NCBI RefSeq assembly: GCF_007833215.1
Contig: NZ_CP042239.1
Location: 992,001 to 1,056,000, forward strand
Reading direction: 5' to 3'
DNA from: Sphingomonas suaedae
GTDB lineage: Bacteria > Pseudomonadota > Alphaproteobacteria > Sphingomonadales > Sphingomonadaceae
DNA length: 64,000 bases
Shown here: positions 55,744 through 64,000 of the stretch, one piece after another
Position numbering within the stretch: position 1 is the stretch's first letter
Layout: every line of letters begins with the position of its first letter
Notes under the pieces: generated by a model
What the model was told of the DNA's origin: nothing
The model's input: the letters and a program-made list of their open reading frames with translations, nothing else
Databases searched by the model: none
Program-made: the position numbers and the translations under genes

Positions 55744-57789
55744 TCACCAGATGCGAACGCGCTTTGCCGGGTCCAGATACAGCTTCTCGCCCGGCTTCGC
55801 ATCGAACGCACCATACCAGGGGTCGAGGTTGCGGACGACCCAGGCGCGCTGGACCGACGGGCTGTGTGGATCGGTCAGCAGCCGCTGGCGCAAATTGGCT
55901 TCGCGATAGTTGCGCCGCCACACCTGCGCCCAGCCGAGATAGAAGCGCTGGTCGCCGGTGAAGCCGTCGATCACCGGCGCCTCCTTGCCGCCCAGCGAAT
56001 GCTTATAGGCATCATAGGCGATGGTGAGGCCGGCAAGGTCGCCGATATTCTCGCCCAGCGTGAACTCGCCCTTCACATGCTCGCCCGGCAGCGGCTCATA
56101 GGCGTCATACTGCGCGACCAGCTGTTTGCTTGCAGCCTCGAACGCCTTGACGTCCTCCGGCGTCCACCAGTCGCTCAGTTCGCCCTTCTCATTATATTTC
56201 GCACCCTGATCGTCGAAATGGTGGCTGATCTCATGCCCGATCACCGCGCCGATGCCGCCATAATTGACCGCCGGATCCGCCTTCGGATCGAAGAAGGGCG
56301 GCTGGAGGATGGCTGCGGGGAACACGACCTCCATCATGCCGAAATTGGCATAGGCGTTCACCGTCTGGGGCAGCATCCCCCACTCCCATCTACGGACCGG
56401 CTCGCCCAGCTTGTCGAGCATATATTGATAGTCGAACCGGTTCGAACGCACCGCATTGCCGAACAGATCGTCGGCCCTGACCTCCAGCCCCGTATAGTCG
56501 CGCCAGCGATCGGGGTAGCCGACCTTGACGGTGAAATTGGCGAGCTTCGCCTTCGCCCGCGCCTTGGTCTGCGGCTGCATCCATTCGAGCGCGTCGATCC
56601 GCCGCCCCATCGCGTCGAGGACATTGGCGACCAGCTTGTTCATCTCCGCCTTGTATTCGGCGGGGAAGTAGCGCGCGGCATATTCCTTGCCGACCGCTTC
56701 GCCCAGCGCGCCTTCGGTGAAGGCGACCGCACGCTTCCACCGCTCCTCGCGCTCGGGCGTGCCCTGCAGCGTCGTGCCGTAGAAGGCGAAGTTCGTGTCC
56801 GAAATCGCGTCGGGCAAATAGTTGGACAGCGCGCCGAGGCTGCGCAGCAGCATCTGGTCCTTCAGCACAGCGAGCGGCGCCGCATCCAGCGCCTGGGCGA
56901 TGCCCTTCACCGCGCTCGGCTGGCTGATCAGCACTTCGGTGATCTTGGGACTCAGCGCGGCCAGCGTCGCCGGCATGTTCAGCGTAGGAGAGGAGAATTG
57001 CGCCGTCTGGGCCAGGGTATATTTGTTATAGGTCTTGGTCGCGTCGCTCGACTCTTCGCGCGTCCACTGGACCTTGGCGATCTGGGTCTCCAGCGCCATC
57101 ACCGCCTTGGCGCGCGCCTCCGCATCGGCTTCGCCCGCAAGCGTCAGCATCTTTGCCAGATAGTCGACATAGGCGGTGCGGATCGCCGCCATCTTGGGAT
57201 TGTCGACCAGATACATGTCGCGATCGGGAAGGCCCGTGCCGCCCTGATAGAGCGTGAAGATATAGCGGTCGGGATGCTTGTCGTCCTGGCCGACATAGCC
57301 ACCGAACGGTCCCGGAACGCCCATCTTCGCGCCCTCGACCACCAGCGCGCCATAGTCCGCCTTGTCGTCGAGCGCCTTGATCTTGCCCAACCAGGGCTGG
57401 ATCGGAGCCAGCCCGCGCGCCTCGACCGTCGCGGTATCGAGATAGCTGGTGTACGCCCGACCGACCATGCTGGCCGGATCATCCTTCACTTCGTCCAGGA
57501 TTCCGCGAACCCGCTCGTTCGACAGGTCGGCAAGCGCGGTGAACATGCCATAGTTGGACTTGTCCGCCGGGATCGGCGTGTTCTTCGCCCAAGTGCCGTT
57601 GGCATATTCGTAGAAATCATTGCCCGGCGCGACGCTGCGATCCATTCCCGCCGCGTCGAAGCCGAAGCTGCCCAGTTCGGGCTTCGCGGTCACGGGCGCG
57701 ACGGCGGGCGCTTCCGAGGTCGCGGTCGGCGCACAGCCCGCAAGAGCGGTACCGGCAAGAAGGGCGGAGACGAGGAGGAGACGCATCAT
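55744..57789 (-). CDS. M13-family zinc metallopeptidase, lipoprotein
   Basis: This 681-residue neprilysin-like peptidase starts with a lipoprotein signal (ALLAGTALAGC lipobox, cysteine near residue 18), so it is anchored in the outer or inner membrane and faces the periplasm. The zinc motif GHEISHHFDDQGA (His519, Glu520, His523) and the third ligand region GENIGDLAGL (Glu580) are intact, with NAYANFGMMEVVFPAAIL as the substrate-binding region. It degrades peptides or small proteins. ATG codons at 57789 and 57786 are equivalent starts after AAAGG. Confidence 0.93.
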   Translation of the reverse strand: MMRLLLVSALLAGTALAGCAPTATSEAPAVAPVTAKPELGSFGFDAAGMDRSVAPGNDFYEYANGTWAKNTPIPADKSNYGMFTALADLSNERVRGILDEVKDDPASMVGRAYTSYLDTATVEARGLAPIQPWLGKIKALDDKADYGALVVEGAKMGVPGPFGGYVGQDDKHPDRYIFTLYQGGTGLPDRDMYLVDNPKMAAIRTAYVDYLAKMLTLAGEADAEARAKAVMALETQIAKVQWTREESSDATKTYNKYTLAQTAQFSSPTLNMPATLAALSPKITEVLISQPSAVKGIAQALDAAPLAVLKDQMLLRSLGALSNYLPDAISDTNFAFYGTTLQGTPEREERWKRAVAFTEGALGEAVGKEYAARYFPAEYKAEMNKLVANVLDAMGRRIDALEWMQPQTKARAKAKLANFTVKVGYPDRWRDYTGLEVRADDLFGNAVRSNRFDYQYMLDKLGEPVRRWEWGMLPQTVNAYANFGMMEVVFPAAILQPPFFDPKADPAVNYGGIGAVIGHEISHHFDDQGAKYNEKGELSDWWTPEDVKAFEAASKQLVAQYDAYEPLPGEHVKGEFTLGENIGDLAGLTIAYDAYKHSLGGKEAPVIDGFTGDQRFYLGWAQVWRRNYREANLRQRLLTDPHSPSVQRAWVVRNLDPWYGAFDAKPGEKLYLDPAKRVRIW

Positions 57790-57841
57790 ATACCTTTCGG
57801 GGGTCAAGGATGCGCGTGTCTTACGCCGATGATACGCTGGA

Positions 57842-58414
57842 TCAAGTCTCGGACGAAACTTTCATGCGGAGCATCACGCGCTTGCGCCATTTGCGCCCGA
57901 CCCATGCGCGCCACACCAGGATCGACATGCCATAGCCCGCCGCGGCGGTCGCGACCGAGATCACGAGCAGGCCGATCACCAGCGCCGGCGCGGCCTGGGA
58001 AAACAGCCAGTCGAACCACTGGCCGATGCTCGCATGTTGCTCGATCAGCGCCATGAACCCCGACACATCGGCATGACGGCCCAGCATCGCATTGCCGGTA
58101 TAGACCGACCCGTAAAGGATGAACGGCGTGGTCGCGGGGTTGCTCAGGAACGTCATCGCCGCCGCGATCGGCACATTGGCGCGGAACGGCAGCGCCAGCA
58201 TCGCCGCCCCCGCGATCTGCAGTCCCGGGATCAGCAGGAAGATACCGACCAGCAGCCCGAGCGCCACGCCGCGCGGCACCGACCGGCGGGTAAAGCGCCA
58301 CAGCTCCGGCGCGAGCACGCGATGCGCGACCGGGCGCAGCCAGCGAATCTGCTCGATCGAGTCGCGGGTCGGCATGTTGCGATGCCACCAGGCGCTGAGG
58401 CGACCCCGCTTCAT
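57842..58414 (-). CDS. DUF2062 membrane protein
   Basis: This 190-residue protein has a DUF2062 domain: RRSVPRGVALGLLVGIFLLIPGLQIAGAAMLALPFRANVPIAAA-type features with the NPATTPF motif (FLSNPATTPFILYGSVY), and three or four membrane helices. The function is unknown. I start at 58414 (MKRGRLSAWWHRN), one base after the smpB stop region; the frame continues 39 codons upstream into smpB, but those residues are arginine/serine-rich and unlikely. Confidence 0.88.
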   Translation of the reverse strand: MKRGRLSAWWHRNMPTRDSIEQIRWLRPVAHRVLAPELWRFTRRSVPRGVALGLLVGIFLLIPGLQIAGAAMLALPFRANVPIAAAMTFLSNPATTPFILYGSVYTGNAMLGRHADVSGFMALIEQHASIGQWFDWLFSQAAPALVIGLLVISVATAAAGYGMSILVWRAWVGRKWRKRVMLRMKVSSET

Positions 58415-58415
58415 G

Positions 58416-58898
58416 TCAGCCGCGATCGCGGAGGATCCGCCCCTGTTCACGCTTCCAGTCCCGTTCCTTGATCGACTCGCGCTTGTCGTGAGTCTTCTTG
58501 CCCTTCGCCAGCGCCAGCTCGACCTTCGCACGGCCGCGACCGTTGAAGTAGATCGACATCGGGATCAGCGTCATGCCCTCCCGCGCGACCGCGCCATGCA
58601 GCTTTTCTACCTGGCGTTGATGAAGGAGCAATTTACGGGGACGCTTGGGTTCGTGATTGAATCGATTTCCGTGCGAAAATTCCGGGATGTTCGCGTTGAC
58701 CAGCCATGCCTCGCCATTACGCACCTCGGCATAGCTTTCGGCGATCGAGCCCTCGCCGAAGCGCAGCGCCTTCACCTCGGTCCCGTGCAGCGCAATGCCC
58801 GCCTCGAAAAATTCCTCGAGGAAATATTCGTAGCGCGCCTTGCGGTTCTCCGCGACGACCTTTTTCTTGTCGAATTCTGTGGGGCGAGGACGTGCCAT
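58416..58898 (-). CDS. smpB: SsrA-binding protein SmpB
   Basis: This 160-residue RNA-binding protein delivers tmRNA to stalled ribosomes. [22 protein letters not shown], the nucleic-acid-binding [17 protein letters not shown] and [20 protein letters not shown] are all characteristic. The C-terminal basic tail ([22 protein letters not shown]) is complete. It precedes dapA by 48 bases on the same strand. tmRNA itself is not seen in the window. Confidence 0.97.
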   Translation of the reverse strand: MARPRPTEFDKKKVVAENRKARYEYFLEEFFEAGIALHGTEVKALRFGEGSIAESYAEVRNGEAWLVNANIPEFSHGNRFNHEPKRPRKLLLHQRQVEKLHGAVAREGMTLIPMSIYFNGRGRAKVELALAKGKKTHDKRESIKERDWKREQGRILRDRG

Positions 58899-58946
58899 GG
58901 GACGCGCGATGTAGGGCGGCGGCGGGAGAAAGGAAAGCGGACGGCG

Positions 58947-59828
58947 TCAGATAATCCCCGCCGCCTTCATCGCCGCATCGACCGCCGCCTTGCTCGCCTC
59001 ATTCGGCGCGACCATCGGCAGGCGCAGTTCGGCGGAAATCTCGGGGCGCAGCTTGTTCACGGCGTACTTGACCGGACCTGGCGAGGCGTCGGTGAACAGC
59101 GCCAGATGCAGGGCGAACAGCCGGTCGTGCAGCGCCAGCGCAATGGCGGTGTTACCCTCCGCCCAGGCCGCCTGGAACTGCGCACACAGCTTCGGCGCGA
59201 CATTTGCGGCGACCGAGATGCACCCCACCCCGCCCATCGCGTTGAAGGCCAGCGCGGTCTCGTCATTGCCCGAAAGCTGCGCGAACCCGCTGCGCAGCGC
59301 GGCGCGGTGCTTCGACACCCGGGCGAGATCCCCGCTCGCATCCTTGATCGCGACGAACTTGCCGGGAAACGCCTGAACGATGCGGATCACCGTCTCGGGA
59401 TGGATATCGGTCGCCGTCCGTGCCGGAACATTATAAAGGATGATCGGCAGGTCGCACTCCGCCGCCACCGCCTCGAAATGGCGAAAAATCCCCTCCTGGC
59501 TTGGCCGGTTGTAATAGGGCGGGACCATCAGCACAGCGTCCGCGCCGGCCTCCCTCGCCGCTTTCACATTGCCGATCGCGACGCGCGTATCGTTCGACCC
59601 CGCGCCCGCAATCACCGGCACCCGCCCGCGCACCTGGTCGGCGCAAACGCGCACCACCTCGAAATGCTCGTCTTTCGACAGCGTCGCCGCCTCACCCGTC
59701 GTGCCCACCGGCACCAGCGCGGACGATCCCTCGCCGATCTGCCATTCGACGAAATCGCGGAAAACGTCCTCGGCAAAGCTGCCGTTACGGAATGGGGTGA
59801 TGAGCGCGGGGATCGATCCGGAGAACAT
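58947..59828 (-). CDS. dapA: 4-hydroxy-tetrahydrodipicolinate synthase
   Basis: This 293-residue TIM-barrel aldolase condenses pyruvate with aspartate semialdehyde in lysine and meso-diaminopimelate synthesis. VPVGTTGEAATLSKDEH binds substrate, and the Schiff-base lysine lies in FVAIKDASGDLARV, with the catalytic tyrosine in IILYNVPARTATDI. The length is normal. I start at 59828 (MFSGSIPALITPF). The divergent slt gene begins 64 bases away. Confidence 0.96.
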   Translation of the reverse strand: MFSGSIPALITPFRNGSFAEDVFRDFVEWQIGEGSSALVPVGTTGEAATLSKDEHFEVVRVCADQVRGRVPVIAGAGSNDTRVAIGNVKAAREAGADAVLMVPPYYNRPSQEGIFRHFEAVAAECDLPIILYNVPARTATDIHPETVIRIVQAFPGKFVAIKDASGDLARVSKHRAALRSGFAQLSGNDETALAFNAMGGVGCISVAANVAPKLCAQFQAAWAEGNTAIALALHDRLFALHLALFTDASPGPVKYAVNKLRPEISAELRLPMVAPNEASKAAVDAAMKAAGII

Positions 59829-59891
59829 ATGCGTCAAAATGCCCCAAAGGTCAGAAAATATGGGGTGGCGCATAGGCCCGGATTCCGTATC

Positions 59892-61913
59892 ATGTCCAGC
59901 ATGCTTGCCTCTTTGTTCAGAAGCGGGCTTCTGCTCGCCGGCGTATCGGGTGTCGCGGTCTCATCGCAGGTCGTGCAGGACGGTGCAGAATGGTATCGCG
60001 CGCAATTCGCTGCGCTCGCGTCGCAGGTCCTGCCTGCCGCGCCACCGTCTGCCGCGAGCCTCCAATATACGATCGATCAGTGGAAGCGGCTCCAGCAGTC
60101 CGATCGCTGGCCGTTCGGCGACTATGCCAATTTCATGCTTGCCCATCCCGGCTGGCCGGGAGAGATGAGCCGCCGCGCCGCTGCCGAAACGTCGCTGGGG
60201 TCAGGCACCGACTCCCCCTCCCTGGCGATCCGCTTCTTCGAGCGGTTTCCGCCGCTGACCGCCGCGGGCCGCGTCCGCTATGCCGAGGCGCTCGCCATTT
60301 CGGGCCGCCGCGCGGAAGCCGACGAACAGGCCCGCCGCGCCTGGCGCAGCGGCGCGATGCGGCCCGATGACGAAACCGCGCTGATCGGCGCCTTCTCCGC
60401 CGCCCTCTCCCCCGCCGACCATGACGCGCGGATGGACGCGCTGCTCTGGCAGGATGCGCGCACCGCCGCCGCACGCCAGCTCGGCTTCACCTCGCCGCAA
60501 CGGCGCGCGCTGTTCGATGCGCGTCTCGCGCTTCAGTCCAACGCCCCGGATGCCTCATCCAAGGCTGCGGCGGTCGAAGCGCTGGGCGCCCGCGACCCCG
60601 GCTTCATCGCCGATCGCGCCATGTGGTATCGCGCCAATGGCGCCAGCCATTCCGCCCGCTCGCTGCTCGCCCGCAGCCGTACGCTCGACAGCCGCCCCGG
60701 CAATGTCGAGGAATGGTATGAGGTGCTGCTCACCAACGCGCGCGCCGCCGAGTCCGACCGGCAATATGCGCTCGCCTATGCGATCGCGAGCCAGGTCGAC
60801 GACGCGTTCGCGCCGGGCACCGACGTCTCCGACATGGGGCTCGGAATCCGCGACGATTATACCAGCCTCGTCTGGCTTGCCGGCACGGTGGCGATGCAGA
60901 AGCTCAACCGTCCCGCCGATGCGGTCGGCATGTTCGACCGCTATTCGCGCGGATCGCGTACCCCGACGACGCAGTCCAAGGGCATCTACTGGGCCGGTCG
61001 CGCCGCCGAAGCTGCAGGCCAGTCGGCCGCCGCCCGCGCCTATTACGAACGCGCCGCCGCCTATTCGGACCTCTATTACGGCCAGCTCGCCGCTGAACGG
61101 CTGGGCCGCGACCTCAAGGCGCCACCGCCGGTCGACACCCGCAAGGTCAGCGGCGAGGCGCGCACTGCCTTCTACAATCGCGAGGTCGTGCGGGCCGCGC
61201 AGATGCTCGGCACGCTCGGCCGTACCGAGGACCAGGGCTATTTCCTGCGCCAGATCGCGGCCGACGCAACCAGCGAAGAGGACCATGTCCTCGCCACCGA
61301 ACTCTCGCGCACCATCGGTCGCCCCGACCTTGGCGTCATGGTCGGGCGCAGCGCGCTGCTCAACGGTCTGAGCGATTACACCGTCGCGGGCTATCCATCG
61401 GTCCGGGTGCCGCCCGGGCAGGAATCGAACTTCACGATGATCCACGCCATCGCGCGCCAGGAAAGCCAGTTCGACAAGGCGGCGATCAGCCATGCGGGCG
61501 CGCGCGGCCTGATGCAGCTGATGCCCGGCACCGCGCGCGAAGTCGCGGGGAAGCTCGGCCTCAGCTATGATCGCGCCGCGCTCACCACCGACACGGATTA
61601 CAATATCCGCCTGGGGTCGAGCTACATCCAGCGGATGCTCGACTATTATGGCGGCAGCTACCCGCTCGCTGTCGCCGCCTACAATGCCGGGCCGGGCAAT
61701 GTGAACAAATGGATCCGCGCCAATGGCGACCCGCGCACGTCCGGCGTCGACATGCTCGAATGGATCGAGAATATTCCGATCTACGAGACCAAAAACTACG
61801 TCCAGCGCGTGCTGGAGAATGCCGTGGTGTACGACATGCTTCACCCCCGGCACTCCCGCTCGCGCGGACCGCACCGGATCAGCTGGTATCTGGGGAAGAA
61901 CCGCCCGGGGTGA
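59892..61913 (+). CDS. slt: soluble lytic transglycosylase (Slt family)
   Basis: This 673-residue periplasmic peptidoglycan lyase has an N-terminal signal segment (MLASLFRSGLLLAGVSGVAVS), a long alpha-solenoid region with tetratricopeptide-like helices (about 60-480), and a C-terminal SLT domain. The catalytic glutamate is in IARQESQFDKAAISHAGARG, followed by MQLMPGTAREVAGKL and AAYNAGPGNVNKWI. ATG codons at 59892 and 59901 are both possible. Its stop overlaps the GTG start of the acetyltransferase gene (GTGA), opening the chain slt-GNAT-greB. Confidence 0.94.
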   Translation: MSSMLASLFRSGLLLAGVSGVAVSSQVVQDGAEWYRAQFAALASQVLPAAPPSAASLQYTIDQWKRLQQSDRWPFGDYANFMLAHPGWPGEMSRRAAAETSLGSGTDSPSLAIRFFERFPPLTAAGRVRYAEALAISGRRAEADEQARRAWRSGAMRPDDETALIGAFSAALSPADHDARMDALLWQDARTAAARQLGFTSPQRRALFDARLALQSNAPDASSKAAAVEALGARDPGFIADRAMWYRANGASHSARSLLARSRTLDSRPGNVEEWYEVLLTNARAAESDRQYALAYAIASQVDDAFAPGTDVSDMGLGIRDDYTSLVWLAGTVAMQKLNRPADAVGMFDRYSRGSRTPTTQSKGIYWAGRAAEAAGQSAAARAYYERAAAYSDLYYGQLAAERLGRDLKAPPPVDTRKVSGEARTAFYNREVVRAAQMLGTLGRTEDQGYFLRQIAADATSEEDHVLATELSRTIGRPDLGVMVGRSALLNGLSDYTVAGYPSVRVPPGQESNFTMIHAIARQESQFDKAAISHAGARGLMQLMPGTAREVAGKLGLSYDRAALTTDTDYNIRLGSSYIQRMLDYYGGSYPLAVAAYNAGPGNVNKWIRANGDPRTSGVDMLEWIENIPIYETKNYVQRVLENAVVYDMLHPRHSRSRGPHRISWYLGKNRPG

Positions 61914-62323
61914 TCGCGATCCTTCCCTACGCCGAGGCGCAGTTCGCGGAGGTGGACGCGCTGTGGCGCACCGTCTTTCCCGAGGATCCTCCGCACAGCC
62001 ACGCCGCGGTCGCGATTCCGCAAAAGCTGGCCGTGCAGCGCGATCTGCTGCTGGTCGCACAGGAGGACGGCCACGTCCTCGGCACGATCATGGCGGGCTA
62101 TGACGGGCATCGCGGCTGGCTCTACAAGCTCGCGGTACATCCCAAGGCGCGCGGCTGCGGCATCGCGCATTCGCTCGTCCGCAGTGCCGAGCGCGCGCTG
62201 ACCGATCTGGGCTGCACCAAGGTCAATCTGCAGGTCCGCGACACCAACCGCGACGCCGCCGCCTTCTGGGCGCATATGGGCTATGCGGTCGAGCCGCGAA
62301 TCAGCATGGGCCGCACGCTTTGA
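61910..62323 (+). CDS. GNAT-family N-acetyltransferase
   Basis: This 137-residue acetyltransferase has the GNAT core with the acetyl-CoA loop LAVHPKARGCGIAHSLVRSAE and the following KVNLQVRDTNRDAAAFWAHMGY. It resembles YpeA-type enzymes and could act on a protein or small amine. The GTG start at 61910 overlaps the slt stop; no ATG exists near the family-like N-terminus (IAILPYAEAQFAEV). Its TGA overlaps the TTG start of greB by four bases (TTGA), so the three are translationally coupled. Confidence 0.9.
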   Translation: MIAILPYAEAQFAEVDALWRTVFPEDPPHSHAAVAIPQKLAVQRDLLLVAQEDGHVLGTIMAGYDGHRGWLYKLAVHPKARGCGIAHSLVRSAERALTDLGCTKVNLQVRDTNRDAAAFWAHMGYAVEPRISMGRTL

Positions 62324-62808
62324 CCGACCGTCCGAACTACATCACCCCATCGGGCTATTCGGCGCTCAAGGCCGAATATGACACACTATTTTCCACCGAG
62401 CGCCCTGCGCTGGTCGAGACGATCGCCTGGGCAGCGGGCAATGGCGACCGCAGCGAGAACGGCGATTACATCTACGGCCGCAAGCGGTTGCGCGAGATCG
62501 ACCGGCGGCTCGGCTGGCTGGCGCGGCGGATGAAGGCGGCCAAGGTCGTCGATCCGACGCGGCAGGAGGACCATTCCAAGGTCTGGTTCGGCGCCACCGT
62601 CACCATCGCCGACGAGGACGACAACCACCGCACGCTGACGCTGGTCGGCGATGACGAAGCGGATGCGGGCGCGGGCCGGATCGGCTGGAACTCGCCCCTC
62701 GCCCGCGCGCTGCGGGGCGCAGCTGTCGGCGATCTGCGCCGCGTGCTGCTCCCGGCTGGCGAGAAGGAATATGAGATCGTGGAAATCCGCTACCCGGCCC
62801 AGGTGTAG
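62320..62808 (+). CDS. greB: transcript cleavage factor GreB
   Basis: This 162-residue factor enters the secondary channel of stalled RNA polymerase to stimulate cleavage of backtracked RNA. The N-terminal coiled-coil carries acidic tip residues (GNGDRSENGDYIYGRKRLREI), and the C-terminal FKBP-like domain has WFGATVTIADEDDNHRTL and IGWNSPLARALRGA. The start is TTG at 62320, coupled to the preceding stop. The TAG stop is formed at the border of the palindromic element that follows: TA is the flanking dinucleotide and G the first base of its inverted repeat. Confidence 0.94.
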   Translation: MTDRPNYITPSGYSALKAEYDTLFSTERPALVETIAWAAGNGDRSENGDYIYGRKRLREIDRRLGWLARRMKAAKVVDPTRQEDHSKVWFGATVTIADEDDNHRTLTLVGDDEADAGAGRIGWNSPLARALRGAAVGDLRRVLLPAGEKEYEIVEIRYPAQV

Positions 62809-62973
62809 AGTCGTTTTCAGTTAGGCGGCACCGGCCCGCTCCCCCACGGGGTCCCCGCAAAGTAGTACTTTGCGGGGCTACCCCCACCCGGCCACCCAAC
62901 GACAGTGTATCCTATGGGTGGTCGGGTGGGGGAGCGGGCCGGTGCCGATTCAGCTCTGCTGAAAACGACTCTA
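62806..62973. mobile_element. MITE-like nested palindromic element
   Basis: GAGTCGTTTTCAG (62808-62820) and its exact complement CTGAAAACGACTC (62959-62971) form terminal inverted repeats bounded by TA on both sides (62806-62807 and 62972-62973), as in IS630/Tc1-type insertions; the flanking GGTG on both sides is an alternative 4-base duplication. Inside lie a second, perfect 21-base inverted pair (62827-62847 with 62926-62946), a hairpin CCCCGCAAAGTA/TACTTTGCGGGG (62853-62877), and an 18-base pair CCCCCACCCGGCCACCCA (62881-62898) with its complement at 62915-62932 (one G-T pair). Nearly the whole element can pair. No transposase is encoded. It separates the convergent greB and DUF1206 genes. 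Confidence 0.8.
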
Positions 62974-63738
62974 GGTGAGCCGGTCGACCGGCACGGATTG
63001 GAGTATCCGCCAACGCGCCTCGACCAGGCTGAAGATGCCAAATCCGAACAGGCCCAATGCGACGATCACGTCGACCGGGCTTTCAAGCCATGAAAGCGCT
63101 GCGTCCATCCCGCCGACCCCGCTGGACGTCGTGTCCAGGCCAGCCGCGACCAGGAAATAGCCGACGATCAGAAACACAATGCCGCGCGCCGCATAACCTG
63201 CCCGCCCGCTCCACTTCACCCATGTCCGACGCGCCATCTTCGGCTCGAGATGGCGCAGGAACGAACCCTTCCAGGCTCGCACCAACTGAACGACGCCGAC
63301 CACCAGAACGACCGCCCCGGCAAGCAGGATCGCAACGCCGCCCCCGGGAAAGGTCAACGCGGTGCGCGCGCTATCCTGCACGCTGTTGCCATCGGACGAC
63401 ACGCCCTGCACCAGCTGGATCGCCTGCCAGGTCAGAAACAGATGGGCGAGTCCGCTCAGCGCGGCACCCGCCCGCTCCATCGCGCCCTTTTTGTCGGCCT
63501 CGTGATCTTCGATATTGAGCGCGGCGTCGGCCAGTCGCCACATTCCATAGGCCAGCAGCCCTACAGCCATGACACTTAGCAGCACCTTGCCCGACCCCTC
63601 GCTCAGATAGTCGAGCGCCCCGCCTGGACCCTCGGCGCGGCCGGTCCGGATCACCAGATATGCGATGACGCTGTACAGCACGCCGCGCGTCGCAAATCCG
63701 ATCCGTGTCAGTGTCGTAAGGCGTGTGCTGGCAGTCAT
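62971..63738 (-). CDS. DUF1206 membrane protein
   Basis: This 255-residue protein is made of three tandem DUF1206 repeats, each with two membrane helices and the glycine-rich opening (RIGFATRGVLYSVIAYLVI, LSGLAHLFLTWQAIQLV and WSGRAGYAARGIVFLIVGYFLVA). The family function is unknown. The ATG at 63738 (MTASTRLTTLTR) is chosen over an eight-residue extension. Its TAG stop coincides with the right border of the palindromic element, mirroring greB on the other side. Confidence 0.9.
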   Translation of the reverse strand: MTASTRLTTLTRIGFATRGVLYSVIAYLVIRTGRAEGPGGALDYLSEGSGKVLLSVMAVGLLAYGMWRLADAALNIEDHEADKKGAMERAGAALSGLAHLFLTWQAIQLVQGVSSDGNSVQDSARTALTFPGGGVAILLAGAVVLVVGVVQLVRAWKGSFLRHLEPKMARRTWVKWSGRAGYAARGIVFLIVGYFLVAAGLDTTSSGVGGMDAALSWLESPVDVIVALGLFGFGIFSLVEARWRILQSVPVDRLT

Positions 63739-63827
63739 CGTCTCTCTCCCGATCGCGTGCAAACGGATCGGGAGAGCCGGCGTTCCTGGCCGCTACAAAT
63801 CATGTGAACGCGGTCAGGTGTCGGCGC

Positions 63828-64000
63828 TCAACACGCCACAACATTCACCGCCAGCCCACCCTGCGCGGTCTCCTTGTATTTCGAGCGCATGTCCTCGCCG
63901 GTCTGGCGCATCGTTTCGATCACCGCGTCCAGACTGACGACATGGCTGCCATCGCCATGCATCGCCAGATAGGCGGCGTTGATCGCCTTGATCGCGCCCA
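63828..64000 (-). CDS. sdaA: L-serine ammonia-lyase (3' end)
   Basis: Only the last 57 codons are in the window; the rest runs off the right edge. The sequence [19 protein letters not shown], then [20 protein letters not shown] and [13 protein letters not shown] before the stop, matches the C-terminus of iron-sulfur L-serine dehydratase (single-chain SdaA). The terminal cysteine (followed directly by TGA) is the conserved tail residue that docks in the active site in the SdaA family. The enzyme deaminates serine to pyruvate. Confidence 0.9.
   Translation of the reverse strand, partial: GAIKAINAAYLAMHGDGSHVVSLDAVIETMRQTGEDMRSKYKETAQGGLAVNVVAC

Noticed and set aside
58119..61913. One very long plus-strand reading frame (over 1200 codons) through smpB, dapA and slt
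   Set aside because: The first half is antisense to smpB and dapA, whose motifs are clear; only the part from 59892 (slt) has protein-like content.

Overview
This window is a stretch of ordinary, gene-dense chromosome from a GC-rich alphaproteobacterium, almost certainly Sphingomonadales (Sphingomonas or a close relative). The evidence is the fused ispDF gene, a CckA-type cell-cycle kinase, a TIGR02300/FYDLN-acid protein, GTTC-N7-GTTC-type SOS boxes, and the large rpsB-to-fabZ cluster. That cluster lacks the lipid A genes lpxD and lpxA that normally flank fabZ in alphaproteobacteria, as expected for a glycosphingolipid outer membrane. I see no prophage, plasmid, insertion-sequence transposase or CRISPR array.

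Layout. 1-8 kb: dusB (partial), a secreted unknown, ispDF, a second secreted unknown, pncC, then ratA/lipA on the other strand, a beta carbonic anhydrase, a small hydrophilic protein, acylphosphatase, and a DUF2794/serine acetyltransferase pair. 8-12.4 kb: a TauE/SafE permease and the peroxide-defence block ahpC-ahpF-oxyR. 12.4-17.9 kb: moaE-moaD-pgsA, an LplT-like transporter, a 55-codon membrane protein, tRNA-Ala(GGC), the FYDLN protein and aroA-cmk. 17.9-22.7 kb: a cytochrome c maturation operon (ccmC-D-E-F-G-H and a TPR CcmI-like gene) with 4-base overlaps throughout. 22.7-35 kb: a PilZ protein, rpmE, then fabZ-skp-bamA-rseP-dxr-cdsA-uppS-frr-pyrH-tsf-rpsB, all on the minus strand. It links translation, outer-membrane assembly, isoprenoid, phospholipid and undecaprenyl synthesis.

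35-48 kb: pssA-psd, icd, an FAD monooxygenase, a CPA2 antiporter, alaS, a Tat-exported M24 peptidase coupled to a dicarboxylate symporter, and a glutathione transferase. 48-52.9 kb: recA and the divergent 3-methyladenine glycosylase gene tag with a LexA box between them, an Rrf2 regulator with a methyltransferase, and an adenine deaminase/phosphoribosyltransferase salvage pair. 52.9-64 kb: a stand-alone receiver protein, cckA, an M13 peptidase, a DUF2062 protein, smpB, dapA, the chain slt-GNAT-greB, a DUF1206 membrane protein and the end of sdaA.

The most unusual signals are non-coding. (1) Positions 62806-62973 hold a nested, almost fully self-complementary MITE-like element. It has 13-base terminal inverted repeats bounded by TA, and its edges form the TAG stop codons of both convergent neighbours. 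(2) Upstream of ispDF (about 1885-2051) the pentamer GTCGC recurs every 11 (sometimes 10) bases, with a 54-base higher-order period. (3) An inverted-repeat operator covers the start codon of the Rrf2 gene. (4) A direct-repeat SOS box lies between recA and tag. All family assignments come from reading motifs; no database search was possible.
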